Positions 1 through 6,397 of a stretch of 15,475 nucleotides of DNA are shown here, piece after piece. A program made the translations under genes and the position numbers. Location of the stretch: the NCBI GenBank assembly GCA_915063485.1, contig CAJZDJ010000044.1, forward strand, positions 1 through 15,475, in the 5' to 3' direction. The notes under the pieces are model-generated. The model saw nothing but the letters and a program-made list of their open reading frames with translations. It was not told the origin of the DNA and did no database searches. Origin of the DNA: an uncultured Actinomyces sp. Lineage in GTDB: Bacteria > Actinomycetota > Actinomycetes > Actinomycetales > Actinomycetaceae. Within the stretch, counting starts at the first letter, position 1. Every line of letters starts with the position of its first letter.

Positions 1-689
1 AGCGTTTTTTGGCTCTGGTTCAAGGGGACGACGGCGTTCACGACGACGCCGCACCTGGCTCACCTGCCGCATCGGGCGCCTCTGCTACAGCGGCTGCCCC
101 TGCCGCGTCAGCCCCTGCCAGGCCAGATCCAAGCCCTGATACCGAGCTTGGCTCAATCCCGATTACCACCCCACAAACGCCCCCCGACCAGGCCTTGCAG
201 GCGCAGGAATATATTCGCCAGTACGCTAACTGCCTGCGCGTCACTTTGCAGGATCACCCCAACACGGTCATTTTGCTGATGACCCACCCGATTTCCACGC
301 CTGAGCAGCTTTCCCTGCTGGCCGGAGTGCTTGCTTCGCTGGCTCGCAGCGGTTTTACGCCCACTACGGACACGTTGGCGCTGATCACGTCGGTTTCGGT
401 GTACACCACTGGTTTCGTTGCCGCCGAGGTAGTGCCGCCTGCTGGAACAACCGACGTCGCCAAACCAGGCAGTGCCGCCCCAGCCGCAGCCCCCACTCCA
501 GCCGCCCCCTCTGAAGGGGCCGACGACACCGTCGTCGCTGGCACAGAAGACCTCATGGCCGTCAGCGCCATGCTTGACCCGGCTGACGCAGCCGCCCTGC
601 AACCACTGATCGGCGAAGTTTTGGCCGGAAAATGGGATTTCAGCGCCCAATTTGAGCGCGGATTGGAAGCTATTTTGCGCGGCTGGTAG
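1..689 (+). CDS. TetR-family transcriptional regulator, 3' part only
   Basis: The reading frame is open from the window edge (codons in phase from position 3) to a TAG at 687-689, so the gene begins upstream and its DNA-binding helix-turn-helix is not visible. After an Ala/Pro-rich stretch, the segment from about 190 (QAQEYIRQYANCLRVTLQDHP) through STPEQLSLLAGVLASLARSGF to the end (FERGLEAILRGW) matches the helical C-terminal ligand-binding and dimerisation domain of TetR-type repressors. Two low-complexity inserts, an Ala/Pro/Ser run near 40-130 and a Pro/Ala/Thr run near 425-525, make the domain longer than usual. The TTG at 9 is probably an internal Leu codon. The ligand and targets cannot be told. 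The ADP-ribosylglycohydrolase gene follows on the same strand after 92 bp, so it may be a target, but this is only inferred. Confidence 0.75.
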   Translation, partial: RFLALVQGDDGVHDDAAPGSPAASGASATAAAPAASAPARPDPSPDTELGSIPITTPQTPPDQALQAQEYIRQYANCLRVTLQDHPNTVILLMTHPISTPEQLSLLAGVLASLARSGFTPTTDTLALITSVSVYTTGFVAAEVVPPAGTTDVAKPGSAAPAAAPTPAAPSEGADDTVVAGTEDLMAVSAMLDPADAAALQPLIGEVLAGKWDFSAQFERGLEAILRGW

Positions 690-714
690 TCGGGCCGCCG
701 CCAGGACAAAATCG

Positions 715-760
715 CCAACCAGCCAACGCCCGGCAACCAGGCAACGCCCGCCAACCAGAA
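715..760. repeat. 18-bp tandem repeat, about 2.5 copies
   Basis: Copies are CCAACCAGCCAACGCCCG (715-732), GCAACCAGGCAACGCCCG (733-750) and the partial CCAACCAGAA (751-760). They fill most of the spacer between the TetR-type gene and the ADP-ribosylglycohydrolase gene and end just before the latter's ribosome-binding site. No promoter or terminator is evident in this spacer. Confidence 0.8.
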
Positions 761-781
761 CATTTGAAAAGGAACACGCAA

Positions 782-2011
782 ATGGGAAACATCGACAAGT
801 ATCGTGGCTGTCTGCTGGGCGGGGCTGCTGGTGACGCGCTGGGTTATGCGATTGAGTTTGACCGCGAGGAGGCGATTGCTGCGCGTTACGGTTCGCACGG
901 TATTCGCGACTACCAGCTAGATGAGCGCGGCTTGGCGCCGTTTTCTGACGACACGCAGATGACCTTATACACCGCTAACAGCCTGCTGTGCTCGCTAGCT
1001 GCGCTCTCAGCTCAAGCCTCTGGCGGATCCCAGGCCTCTGGCGGCACCCAACCCTCTGGCAGCGCCCAGTCCTCCAGCGGAGCCCCTACCTCTAGCGATA
1101 CCCCTGCCCTGGCGTCCCCTACCCTGCCATCCCCCGCTGCGCTTGCCGCTTACGCGCCGGCACAAATGGCTCAGTTCTATGTGGAGTGGATGTATACACA
1201 GGTCAGTCCTTATCCCCTGACTGAACCCAAAGCCTGGATTTCCAATCTGCCCGAGCTTTTTGCTTCGCGCGCGCCCGGCATAACCTGCCTAAATGCTTGC
1301 GAGGCTATGGCCAGCGGTGCCAAAGTTGTAAACAACTCCAAGGGTTGCGGCGGGATCATGCGCATGGCGCCGGCGGGGTTAATCAACACTTCTCCTGGTT
1401 TTTCAGGCGTCGAGCTGCAGCGTCTAGGCGCGCAATTAGCTGAGCTAACCCACCGCCATGAGTTGGGTTGGATGCCGGCTGGGGTGTTTGCCCATATTGT
1501 CAGTCTCCTGGCCCGCAACGAATCCTGTTCAGTACGTGAGGCCGCTACGCAGGCACTGAACACTCTGCCTGAAGCTTTCCCAAACGCGCATTATCTTGCT
1601 CAGTTGCAGGAGCTACTGGGGTACACGCTGCGTTTGGCTGATAGTGCCATGCCTGATTTGGAGGCAATTCACGCCCTGGGTGAGGGCTGGGTGGCTGAGG
1701 AGGCCCTGGCTATTGGCTTGTTGTGCTCGCTGCGCTATGAGAATGATTTTGAGGGAGCCATCACCTCGGCGGTCAATCATGGTGGAGACAGCGATTCCAC
1801 GGGGGCTATTGCAGGTAATATCGTTGGCGCCCGTCTGGGCCTGGCCGGCATTCCGCAGCATTATCTGGAGCATTTGGAGCTACGCGACACGATCAGCAAG
1901 ATAGCTGATGACCTGTTCGCCGGCCCGCAGGCCTCCCCGGATCTTTACTTTCCACCCGTCACTTTCCACCCGCCGGCTCCGATAGCGTCTAGCCCCAGCA
2001 CGCTAAGCTAA
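782..2011 (+). CDS. ADP-ribosylglycohydrolase (DraG/ARH family)
   Basis: Predicted to remove ADP-ribose from modified proteins or small molecules in the cytoplasm, using a two-metal (Mg/Mn) centre. The 409 aa protein has the family landmarks in order: GCLLGGAAGDALG at 9-21, the metal-binding SDDTQM at 55-60, GCGGIMRMAP at 188-197, and the second metal-binding block GGDSDSTG at 334-341 followed by AIAGNIVGA. The ATG at 782 is chosen because AAAAGGA precedes it by 9 nt; a TTG at 764 is in frame but has no such site. Residues 78-119 are a Gln/Ser/Gly/Pro insert between the first metal motif and the next helix; the family core does not usually have it. The C-terminus (about 380-409) is a Pro/Ser-rich tail. 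The stop overlaps the end of the convergent HxlR gene by 4 bp. Family membership is clear; the substrate (arginine, serine or ADP-ribose conjugate) is unknown. Confidence 0.9.
   Translation: MGNIDKYRGCLLGGAAGDALGYAIEFDREEAIAARYGSHGIRDYQLDERGLAPFSDDTQMTLYTANSLLCSLAALSAQASGGSQASGGTQPSGSAQSSSGAPTSSDTPALASPTLPSPAALAAYAPAQMAQFYVEWMYTQVSPYPLTEPKAWISNLPELFASRAPGITCLNACEAMASGAKVVNNSKGCGGIMRMAPAGLINTSPGFSGVELQRLGAQLAELTHRHELGWMPAGVFAHIVSLLARNESCSVREAATQALNTLPEAFPNAHYLAQLQELLGYTLRLADSAMPDLEAIHALGEGWVAEEALAIGLLCSLRYENDFEGAITSAVNHGGDSDSTGAIAGNIVGARLGLAGIPQHYLEHLELRDTISKIADDLFAGPQASPDLYFPPVTFHPPAPIASSPSTLS
1013..1084 (+). repeat. Four imperfect 18-bp in-frame tandem repeats
   Basis: Inside the ADP-ribosylglycohydrolase gene, four 18-bp units encode QASGGS, QASGGT, QPSGSA and QSSSGA. 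Since the unit is a multiple of three, gain or loss of units would lengthen or shorten the linker without breaking the frame. Confidence 0.85.
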
Positions 2012-2349
2012 CTACCCTGCAGGCTCTTCTTATAGTTTTCACCCCACTGGCTCATTGCCTGCAGCACCGGCTGGAGGCTTTGTCCCAGCTCAGTGAGGGA
2101 ATATTCCACTCGTGGCGGCACCTGGGCGAATACTTCGCGATGCACAATTCCCGCCTCCTCCATAGCGCGTAGATTTGTGGTGAGCACTTTTTGGGAGATT
2201 TTGCCGATTGAACGCTGCAGCTCTTTGAAGCGCATGGTTCCCTTAGCACCCAAATCGCGCAGGATCAGCACCTGCCACTTGTTGCCAATCAGGGTCAATG
2301 TTGTCTCTACCGGGCAGGGCGGTAGCTGATCTAGCTTAACTCCCACCAT
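2008..2349 (-). CDS. HxlR-family winged-helix regulator with a single cysteine
   Basis: A DNA-binding repressor of the HxlR/YodB type, about 113 aa. The family signature is plain: CPVETTLTLIGNKWQVLILRDL, then MRFKELQRSIGKISQKVLTTNLRAMEEAGIVHRE and the wing VEYSLTELGQSLQPVL. The only Cys (about residue 12) is the one in the conserved CPVE motif, which in YodB-type members senses quinones and other electrophiles; redox sensing here is inferred. The start is uncertain. AAGGAG lies 2 nt before the ATG at 2349 and 5 nt before a GTG at 2346, so initiation may be at GTG. The TTG at 2379 and ATG at 2361 have no ribosome-binding site. The gene is divergent from the oxidoreductase-sirtuin-macrodomain operon and probably controls it and itself through the dyad at 2385-2429. 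Confidence 0.9.
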   Translation of the reverse strand: MVGVKLDQLPPCPVETTLTLIGNKWQVLILRDLGAKGTMRFKELQRSIGKISQKVLTTNLRAMEEAGIVHREVFAQVPPRVEYSLTELGQSLQPVLQAMSQWGENYKKSLQGS

Positions 2350-2384
2350 TTCTCCTTGCATATGGGCAGGTAGCGCCAATAGTT

Positions 2385-2429
2385 ACTTTTAGGTACCTAT
2401 GGCACAAAATAGTGCCTACTTCCTAAAGT
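2385..2429. promoter_or_regulatory. Composite inverted repeat, likely HxlR operator
   Basis: Two nested dyads share nearly the same centre (2407-2408). The outer arms are ACTTTTAGG (2385-2393) and CCTAAAGT (2422-2429). The inner arms GGCAC (2401-2405) and GTGCC (2412-2416) are perfect and separated by AAAATA. A 10-bp palindrome TAGGTACCTA (2390-2399) overlaps the left arm. The position, between a divergent HxlR regulator and the operon, is what an autoregulatory operator would have. No convincing -35/-10 pair was identified by eye on either strand. Confidence 0.65.
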
Positions 2430-2504
2430 TATGCATTGATTTTACGCTGTTACTCGTAAGGAAGACAAAGCGATTTGCTCGCACATCTACCCAAAGGAAA
2501 ACTC

Positions 2505-3140
2505 ATGGCTAAGTCAATTGCAGTCGTTGCAGCAAACGGACGCTCCGGTCAGCTCATCGTCAAGGAAGCCCTAGAACGTGGCCACGACGTGACCGTTTTC
2601 GTCCGCTCAGAAAACAGGACTCGCGCCCACAAGGCTGTCATCAAGGACATCATGGAGCTTACCGCTCAGGATCTTGAGGGCTTTGATGCAGTTGTTGATG
2701 CCTTCGGCGTTTGGGCTCCGGAAGACCTCCCGCAGCATTCAACAACTCTGGCTCACCTGAGCGACATTCTCTCCGGCAGCGACACTCGCCTGCTAGTTGT
2801 GGGTGGGGCCGGCAGCCTCTACCTGAACCCCGAGCACAGCCTGACCGTTGCGCAGGCCCCTGACTTCCCTGAGGAGTTCAAGCCGGTCGCCCACGCAATG
2901 GCTAAGGGCTTGGCTGAACTTCGCAAGCGCGACGACGTCCGTTGGACCTACATTTCTCCTGCTTGCGACTTCCAAGCCGACGGCGAGCGCACCGGCCAGT
3001 ACATTCTGGGCGGCGAAGAGCTAACCGTGAACGAGCGCGGGGAATCCGTCATTTCTTACGCTGATTTTGCTGTAGCGATGATCGACGAAATCGAGTCCGG
3101 CAACCACGTAGGCCAGCGCATCAGCGTTGTCCGTAAGTAA
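2505..3140 (+). CDS. NAD(P)-binding Rossmann oxidoreductase (NmrA/atypical SDR type)
   Basis: A 211 aa single-domain dinucleotide-binding protein. The N-terminus has a beta strand and glycine-rich turn, KSIAVVAANGRSGQLIVKEAL, followed by GHDVTVFVRS, where an Arg often contacts NADP phosphate. VVDAFGVW and LLVVGGAGSLY are later Rossmann strands, and YISPACDF resembles the loop of NmrA-like and YwnB-like proteins. The classic SDR YxxxK is not obvious. The ATG at 2505 is preferred over an upstream in-frame start at 2475 because AAAGGA lies 6 nt before it. It is the first gene of the operon with the sirtuin (26 bp downstream). HxlR regulators are often paired with quinone or flavin reductases and such Rossmann proteins, so a role in electrophile detoxification or NAD(P)H sensing is plausible but inferred. 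Confidence 0.8.
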   Translation: MAKSIAVVAANGRSGQLIVKEALERGHDVTVFVRSENRTRAHKAVIKDIMELTAQDLEGFDAVVDAFGVWAPEDLPQHSTTLAHLSDILSGSDTRLLVVGGAGSLYLNPEHSLTVAQAPDFPEEFKPVAHAMAKGLAELRKRDDVRWTYISPACDFQADGERTGQYILGGEELTVNERGESVISYADFAVAMIDEIESGNHVGQRISVVRK

Positions 3141-3166
3141 GGCTAGGAAAACCCGTAGGAACTTTA

Positions 3167-4042
3167 ATGACTCAGCTAGCTAGCACTGCGATCTCACGCT
3201 TAGCAGACACGATTGCCGCCGTAGACGCCGTCGTAGTTGGAGCCGGGGCAGGCCTTTCCACCTCGGCGGGATTTACCTACTCCGGTGAGCGCTTCCAGAA
3301 GTATTTCGCGGAGTTCATTGAGACCTACGGGTTTTCCGACATGTATTCGGCTGGCTTTTATCCTTTCAAAACCTTGGAGGAACGCTGGGCTTACTGGAGC
3401 CGGCACATCTGGTACAACCGCTACATCCCAGCCCCCAAGGACACGTACGCCAAGCTAGCTAAGCTGTTAGCGGGCAAAGATTTCTTTGTGCTCACCACAA
3501 ATGTGGATCACCAGTTTCAACTGGCCGGTTTCCCTAAAGACCGCTTGTTTTACACCCAGGGTGATTACGGCCTGTGGCAGTGCTCCCAGCCGTGTCACGA
3601 GAACACTTACGACAACTATGAGACCGTGAAACTCATGGTTGAAACCCAGCGTGACATGCGTGTTTCCAGCGAGCTTGTGCCGCACTGCCCCAGGTGTGGT
3701 GAGCCTATGGGCATGAATCTGCGCGCCGATCACACTTTCGTTGAGGACGCCGGCTGGCATCGGGCGGCCCAGCGCTACCAGGATTTCATGGCAGCTCACC
3801 GCGCTGACAAGGTGCTCTACCTAGAGTTGGGGGTTGGCGCCAACACTCCCGGCATCATTAAATACCCTTTCTGGCAGCGCACTTACGCCAATCCGTTGGC
3901 AACTTACGCCTGCATTAATTTTGGCCAGGCCCAAGCCCCGATTGAGATCAGTGAACGCTCTATTCTTATAGATGGTGACATTCACCGGGTCTTAACGCAG
4001 GCGTTAAAGGAGTTAAAGGAGGCAGGTAATGCTGGAAAGTAA
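3167..4042 (+). CDS. Class M sirtuin (SirTM), protein ADP-ribosyltransferase
   Basis: A 291 aa Sir2-fold protein predicted to transfer ADP-ribose from NAD+ to a protein, not to deacetylate. Visible motifs are the NAD-binding GAGAGLSTSAG at 25-35, TTNVDHQF at 110-117, a Zn knuckle from C139, C143, C174 and C177 (QCSQPCH and HCPRCG), and GVGANTPG near 222. The position where sirtuin deacetylases have the catalytic His (HG) reads TQGDYG, with Gln131, which is the hallmark of the SirTM class. In Staphylococcus and Streptococcus these enzymes modify lipoylated GcvH-L and respond to oxidative stress. No lipoate ligase or GcvH-L gene lies in this window. AGGA lies 5 nt before the start. The 3' end overlaps the macrodomain gene by 14 bp, giving a transferase-hydrolase pair. 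Confidence 0.92.
   Translation: MTQLASTAISRLADTIAAVDAVVVGAGAGLSTSAGFTYSGERFQKYFAEFIETYGFSDMYSAGFYPFKTLEERWAYWSRHIWYNRYIPAPKDTYAKLAKLLAGKDFFVLTTNVDHQFQLAGFPKDRLFYTQGDYGLWQCSQPCHENTYDNYETVKLMVETQRDMRVSSELVPHCPRCGEPMGMNLRADHTFVEDAGWHRAAQRYQDFMAAHRADKVLYLELGVGANTPGIIKYPFWQRTYANPLATYACINFGQAQAPIEISERSILIDGDIHRVLTQALKELKEAGNAGK
4003..4026 (+). promoter_or_regulatory. Duplicated ribosome-binding site for the macrodomain gene
   Basis: A 9-bp unit GTTAAAGGA occurs twice in tandem (4003-4011, 4012-4020) inside the end of the sirtuin gene, giving AAAGGAG and AAAGGAGG. The second is 6 nt before the macrodomain ATG at 4029. The arrangement decides this start and suggests strong coupled translation. Confidence 0.7.
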
Positions 4043-4814
4043 AAAGGAGGCGCTGCTATCTGAGCTGGTGGCGCAGCTGTGTGCGGAGCGTAATTTCGCT
4101 TTCCCACAGGTGCAGGGCAGCGACGAGCTGTGGCAGCATTTCCGCGCCTTGGTTAACACCCGCCAGCCTGCACCTATCTCCCCTTTTTGGCTGGAAAAAC
4201 AGGATGAGTTGCTGTCTGGTTTGCTGGCTCAGGCTGGTATTTCTAGTCTCGACGACGCCGCCGTCAGCCCGCTTAATCCCCGGATTCGTCTGTGGCAGGG
4301 CGACATTACCCGGCTAGCTGTTGACGGTATTGTTAATGCTGCCAACAGTCAGATGCTGGGGTGCTGGCAGCCGGGACATTTTTGTATTGACAACGCTATC
4401 CATACTTTTGCTGGCGTGCAGTTGCGTCTTGAATGCGCGCAGCTGATGCAGGCTCAGGGTCATGAGGAACCCACTGGGCACGCCAAAATCACTGGCGGCT
4501 ATAACTTGCCAGCTAAGCATGTGATTCACACGGTTGGGCCTATCTATAACCCGGCACTGCCAGACATTGGGAAATATAAGCTGATGAGCAGCTATTTACA
4601 GTGTCTAGATATGGCGCAGGAAAACGGTTTGAAGTCGCTGGCTTTTTGCTGCATCAGCACCGGCGTGTTTGGCTACCCCAAGGGGCCTGCGGCAAAGGTT
4701 GCGGTTGACACTGTGCAGCGTTGGTTGGAGGCAACCCAGGCGCAGATGGATGTTGTCTTCAACGTCTTTGGCGACGAAGATTTGCAGATTTACCGCAAGC
4801 TTTTGCGGTTCTAG
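4029..4814 (+). CDS. Zinc-type macrodomain protein ADP-ribosyl hydrolase
   Basis: A 261 aa protein predicted to remove the ADP-ribose placed by the neighbouring SirTM. An N-terminal helical extension (about 1-85) precedes the macrodomain, as in zinc macrodomains linked to sirtuins. Key features are GDITRLAVDGIVNAAN at 91-106, where the NAAN loop binds ADP-ribose, and GCWQPGHFCIDNAIH at 111-125. C112, H117 and C119 match the zinc-binding pattern of the family. The diphosphate loop STGVFGYPKG is at 210-219. The gene starts inside the end of the sirtuin gene and is translationally coupled to it. It is the last gene of the operon. Assignment is firm from motifs and context; the native modified substrate is unknown. 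Confidence 0.92.
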   Translation: MLESKKEALLSELVAQLCAERNFAFPQVQGSDELWQHFRALVNTRQPAPISPFWLEKQDELLSGLLAQAGISSLDDAAVSPLNPRIRLWQGDITRLAVDGIVNAANSQMLGCWQPGHFCIDNAIHTFAGVQLRLECAQLMQAQGHEEPTGHAKITGGYNLPAKHVIHTVGPIYNPALPDIGKYKLMSSYLQCLDMAQENGLKSLAFCCISTGVFGYPKGPAAKVAVDTVQRWLEATQAQMDVVFNVFGDEDLQIYRKLLRF

Positions 4815-4953
4815 GCCTTAGAGCCGCAGCACCACAAAAGACTGAGCATCTCAGCGCGGGCAGAGGCTTGAGCGCCTCAGCGCGGGCCCGCAAATGCAGG
4901 CCCGCCTATCGGCGCTGGCCCGCCCCTATCAGTACTGCCCTGCCCTTATCAGT
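4815..4953. other. Convergent spacer with direct repeats and a GC-rich hairpin
   Basis: This lies between the ends of the macrodomain gene and the minus-strand paralog. CTCAGCGCGGGC occurs at 4850-4861 and 4876-4887. A 7-bp GC stem (GCGGGCC 4882-4888, GGCCCGC 4899-4905) could act as a weak bidirectional terminator but has no T-run. The last part is a tandem repeat (separate entry). No gene is seen. Confidence 0.5.
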
Positions 4954-4956
4954 TTA
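4899..4956. repeat. Three imperfect 18-20 bp tandem repeats over the stop codon
   Basis: Units GGCCCGCCTATCGGCGCT (4899-4916), GGCCCGCCCCTATCAGTACT (4917-4936) and GCCCTGCCCTTATCAGTTTA (4937-4956). The last contains the stop codon (4954-4956) of the minus-strand gene. Confidence 0.7.
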
Positions 4957-5352
4957 CTTAGCTGCCGGTATGTACATCATTAGTTCAAGGCTATCCATGA
5001 TTTGACTCATTGATTTGTTGAACTTTTCGTAGTTAGTGTTTTGGAATTCTTCGTTTGCGCAGGCAACCATAACATTTACGTAGTCGGCCTGGTTGTAGAA
5101 GGTTACCACCACGGGCACGTCAATAATTGTTAGCACACCCCGAATAGAAATAGCTTTAGCCTCAGGGATCTGTAATATTTCTTCCGGTTGACTAATCTGG
5201 ATTGGTAACCCATCCACTAGGATCTCGGTTTTTTTGAAATAGCCATAAACCCCGTGCACCGATTTTAGTAGCTGCTGCCACGAAACCGGGCGGGTGAGCC
5301 GGTAGTTGGCGTGAACCCAGCCCTTTTCTTCTTTTTCACCAATTAAAATCAT
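4954..5352 (-). CDS. Uncharacterised 132 aa protein, paralog A
   Basis: I do not recognise this family. It aligns without a single gap with the product of the next gene upstream (5527-5940): about 54 of 132 residues are identical by hand count. Shared blocks include GW at 11-12, SW at 24-25, EILVD at 43-47, the IPE-IxIRG region at 62-72, FYNQ at 85-88 and NEE at 100-102, so the pair came from a tandem duplication and both copies are under constraint. No signal peptide, membrane segment or catalytic motif is visible; predicted content is mixed alpha/beta and it should be a small soluble cytoplasmic protein. GGAGA lies about 8 nt before the ATG. It may be co-transcribed with its paralog across a 174-bp spacer. 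Immunity-like or adaptor roles are possible in view of the TNT toxin further upstream, but nothing in the sequence proves this. Confidence 0.75.
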   Translation of the reverse strand: MILIGEKEEKGWVHANYRLTRPVSWQQLLKSVHGVYGYFKKTEILVDGLPIQISQPEEILQIPEAKAISIRGVLTIIDVPVVVTFYNQADYVNVMVACANEEFQNTNYEKFNKSMSQIMDSLELMMYIPAAK

Positions 5353-5526
5353 TGCAGTTCTCCATCCGCTCTTGGCTCAGCAGCAGGCTTGTGACCAGCT
5401 ACTATGCGGCGCAGTTCGCGCTGCAGCACAGCAAGCTAAGGCCGCAGCACACAAGGCCTGCGCTGTAACGCAACAATCCTGCACCGCAACACACAAGCCC
5501 ACGCCGCAACGCCGCCTACCTGCCAG
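5353..5526. other. Spacer between the two paralogs
   Basis: This is a CA/GC-rich stretch with diverged short repeats: GCCGCAGCACACAAGGC (5441-5457) and ACCGCAACACACAAGCC (5483-5499). A similar GCCGCAGCACCACAAAAG is at 4823-4840, beyond the other paralog's stop. No gene, promoter or terminator could be assigned. Confidence 0.45.
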
Positions 5527-5537
5527 CTACCTGCCAG
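5516..5537. repeat. 11-bp tandem duplication spanning a stop codon
   Basis: CTACCTGCCAG occurs at 5516-5526 and 5527-5537. The CTA at 5527-5529 is the TAG stop of the minus-strand paralog B; the second unit carries the same trinucleotide at 5516-5518. Confidence 0.8.
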
Positions 5538-5940
5538 CTTTGAGTTGTTCCTCGGGCATATTCATGGCGATTTCCATATTGTCAATGAATTTGCCAATGA
5601 ATTTGTTGTAGTGCTCGTAGTCCAGGTTTTTTAGTTCTTCATTGTTGCACTCAACATAGACGTTGATGAAGTGTACTTGGTTGTAGAAAACAATTTCTAC
5701 ATTAGTCCTAGCCACCATTAGCAATCCACGAATTGCAATATTGCGGTCTTCAGGGATCTTGAGAATGTCTTCAGGGGTTTTAATTTCAATCGGCTTATGG
5801 TCAACCAGGATTTCAACATTAGCGAAGTAATGCCAGGCTTCATAAACCCCTTGTAGCATCATTTCCCATGAGGCCCGGAAAGTCAGGTTGAAGGTAGACC
5901 GTAGCCAGCCGTCGTCCTCACGATGACCCATGAACAGCAT
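5527..5940 (-). CDS. Uncharacterised 137 aa protein, paralog B
   Basis: This is the tandem paralog of the 4954-5352 gene, with an ungapped alignment over the first 132 residues and five extra C-terminal residues partly encoded by an 11-bp tandem repeat. The family is not recognised. Conserved landmarks are GW, SW, EILVD, PEDILKIPED, IRG, FYNQ, NNEE and NYE/DYE. There is no secretion signal or transmembrane segment. Its ribosome-binding site (TAGGAGG) contains the TAG stop of the upstream L12-like gene, with 8 bp between stop and start, so the two proteins are almost surely translated together. That tight pairing suggests the L12-like coiled-coil protein and this family act in one complex, which is an inference from context alone. 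Confidence 0.8.
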   Translation of the reverse strand: MLFMGHREDDGWLRSTFNLTFRASWEMMLQGVYEAWHYFANVEILVDHKPIEIKTPEDILKIPEDRNIAIRGLLMVARTNVEIVFYNQVHFINVYVECNNEELKNLDYEHYNKFIGKFIDNMEIAMNMPEEQLKAGR

Positions 5941-5948
5941 GATTCCTC

Positions 5949-6317
5949 CTAGCCAACCGCGTCGATGGCGGCTTTGGCGTCAGCTAAGCCAACCCCGGTG
6001 CGGTCTCGGTAAATTTTGATGGCGTTGATTTTTTTGCCCATCCGCACTAAGTGGAGTTCTTCTGGGGTTAGTTCCAGCCAGGCAGCGGCCTCGTAACCTG
6101 CAGCCCCAGCCCCGACGACGTCGTCGCCAGCCCCGTAGGTACCCTGAGCGTACTCGCTAGCGTCCCCATAGGCGCCCGGCTGGCTGTAATCACTGGTTCC
6201 CGACTGTCCGTAACTGCCCCCTAGACGCAACTCAAGACTCCTGACCTGCGCTTTTAACCGGTGGTTTTCCTTGCGCAAGCGCTCAATCTCTGCGGCCTGA
6301 TCAAACCATTTACCCAT
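5949..6317 (-). CDS. Coiled-coil protein with a ribosomal L7/L12-like C-terminal domain
   Basis: A 122 aa protein in three parts. Residues 4-33 (WFDQAAEIERLRKENHRLKA and on) form a heptad-rich coiled coil likely to dimerise. Residues 34-80 are a Gly/Tyr/Ser/Ala-rich flexible linker. Residues 82-121 (ELTPEELHLVRMGKKINAIK, then YRDRTGVGLADAKAAIDAVG) resemble the C-terminal domain of bL12, which contacts translation GTPases: the pattern KxxAIKxxRxxTGxGLxxAK is clear. It is too short and lacks the bL12 N-terminal L10-binding domain, so it is not the ribosomal protein itself. AAGGGA lies 7 nt before the ATG. It heads a unit with paralog B, whose ribosome-binding site overlaps this stop. The 22-bp repeat array lies upstream and may carry its control sites. 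Function unknown. Confidence 0.75.
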   Translation of the reverse strand: MGKWFDQAAEIERLRKENHRLKAQVRSLELRLGGSYGQSGTSDYSQPGAYGDASEYAQGTYGAGDDVVGAGAAGYEAAAWLELTPEELHLVRMGKKINAIKIYRDRTGVGLADAKAAIDAVG

Positions 6318-6397
6318 ACTTTTCCCTTACACACCTATCAAGCGCGGCAGGCCTGGCGCCCGCCGCATTATTTAAAACTTTCCGGCCCGTCTGAGCT

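Noticed and set aside
153..898. Long minus-strand frames opposite the TetR-type gene
   Set aside because: The plus-strand product has a recognisable TetR C-terminal domain; the opposite frames are compositional artefacts of Ala/Pro-rich coding DNA.
4882..4905. GC-rich hairpin as a firm terminator between convergent genes
   Set aside because: The stem is only 7 bp, the loop is 10 nt and there is no T-run on either strand; kept only as a weak possibility in the spacer entry.
5949..6317. Annotation as ribosomal protein bL12
   Set aside because: It lacks the bL12 N-terminal domain and hinge, has a coiled coil and Gly/Tyr linker instead, and is not near rplJ or rpoB.
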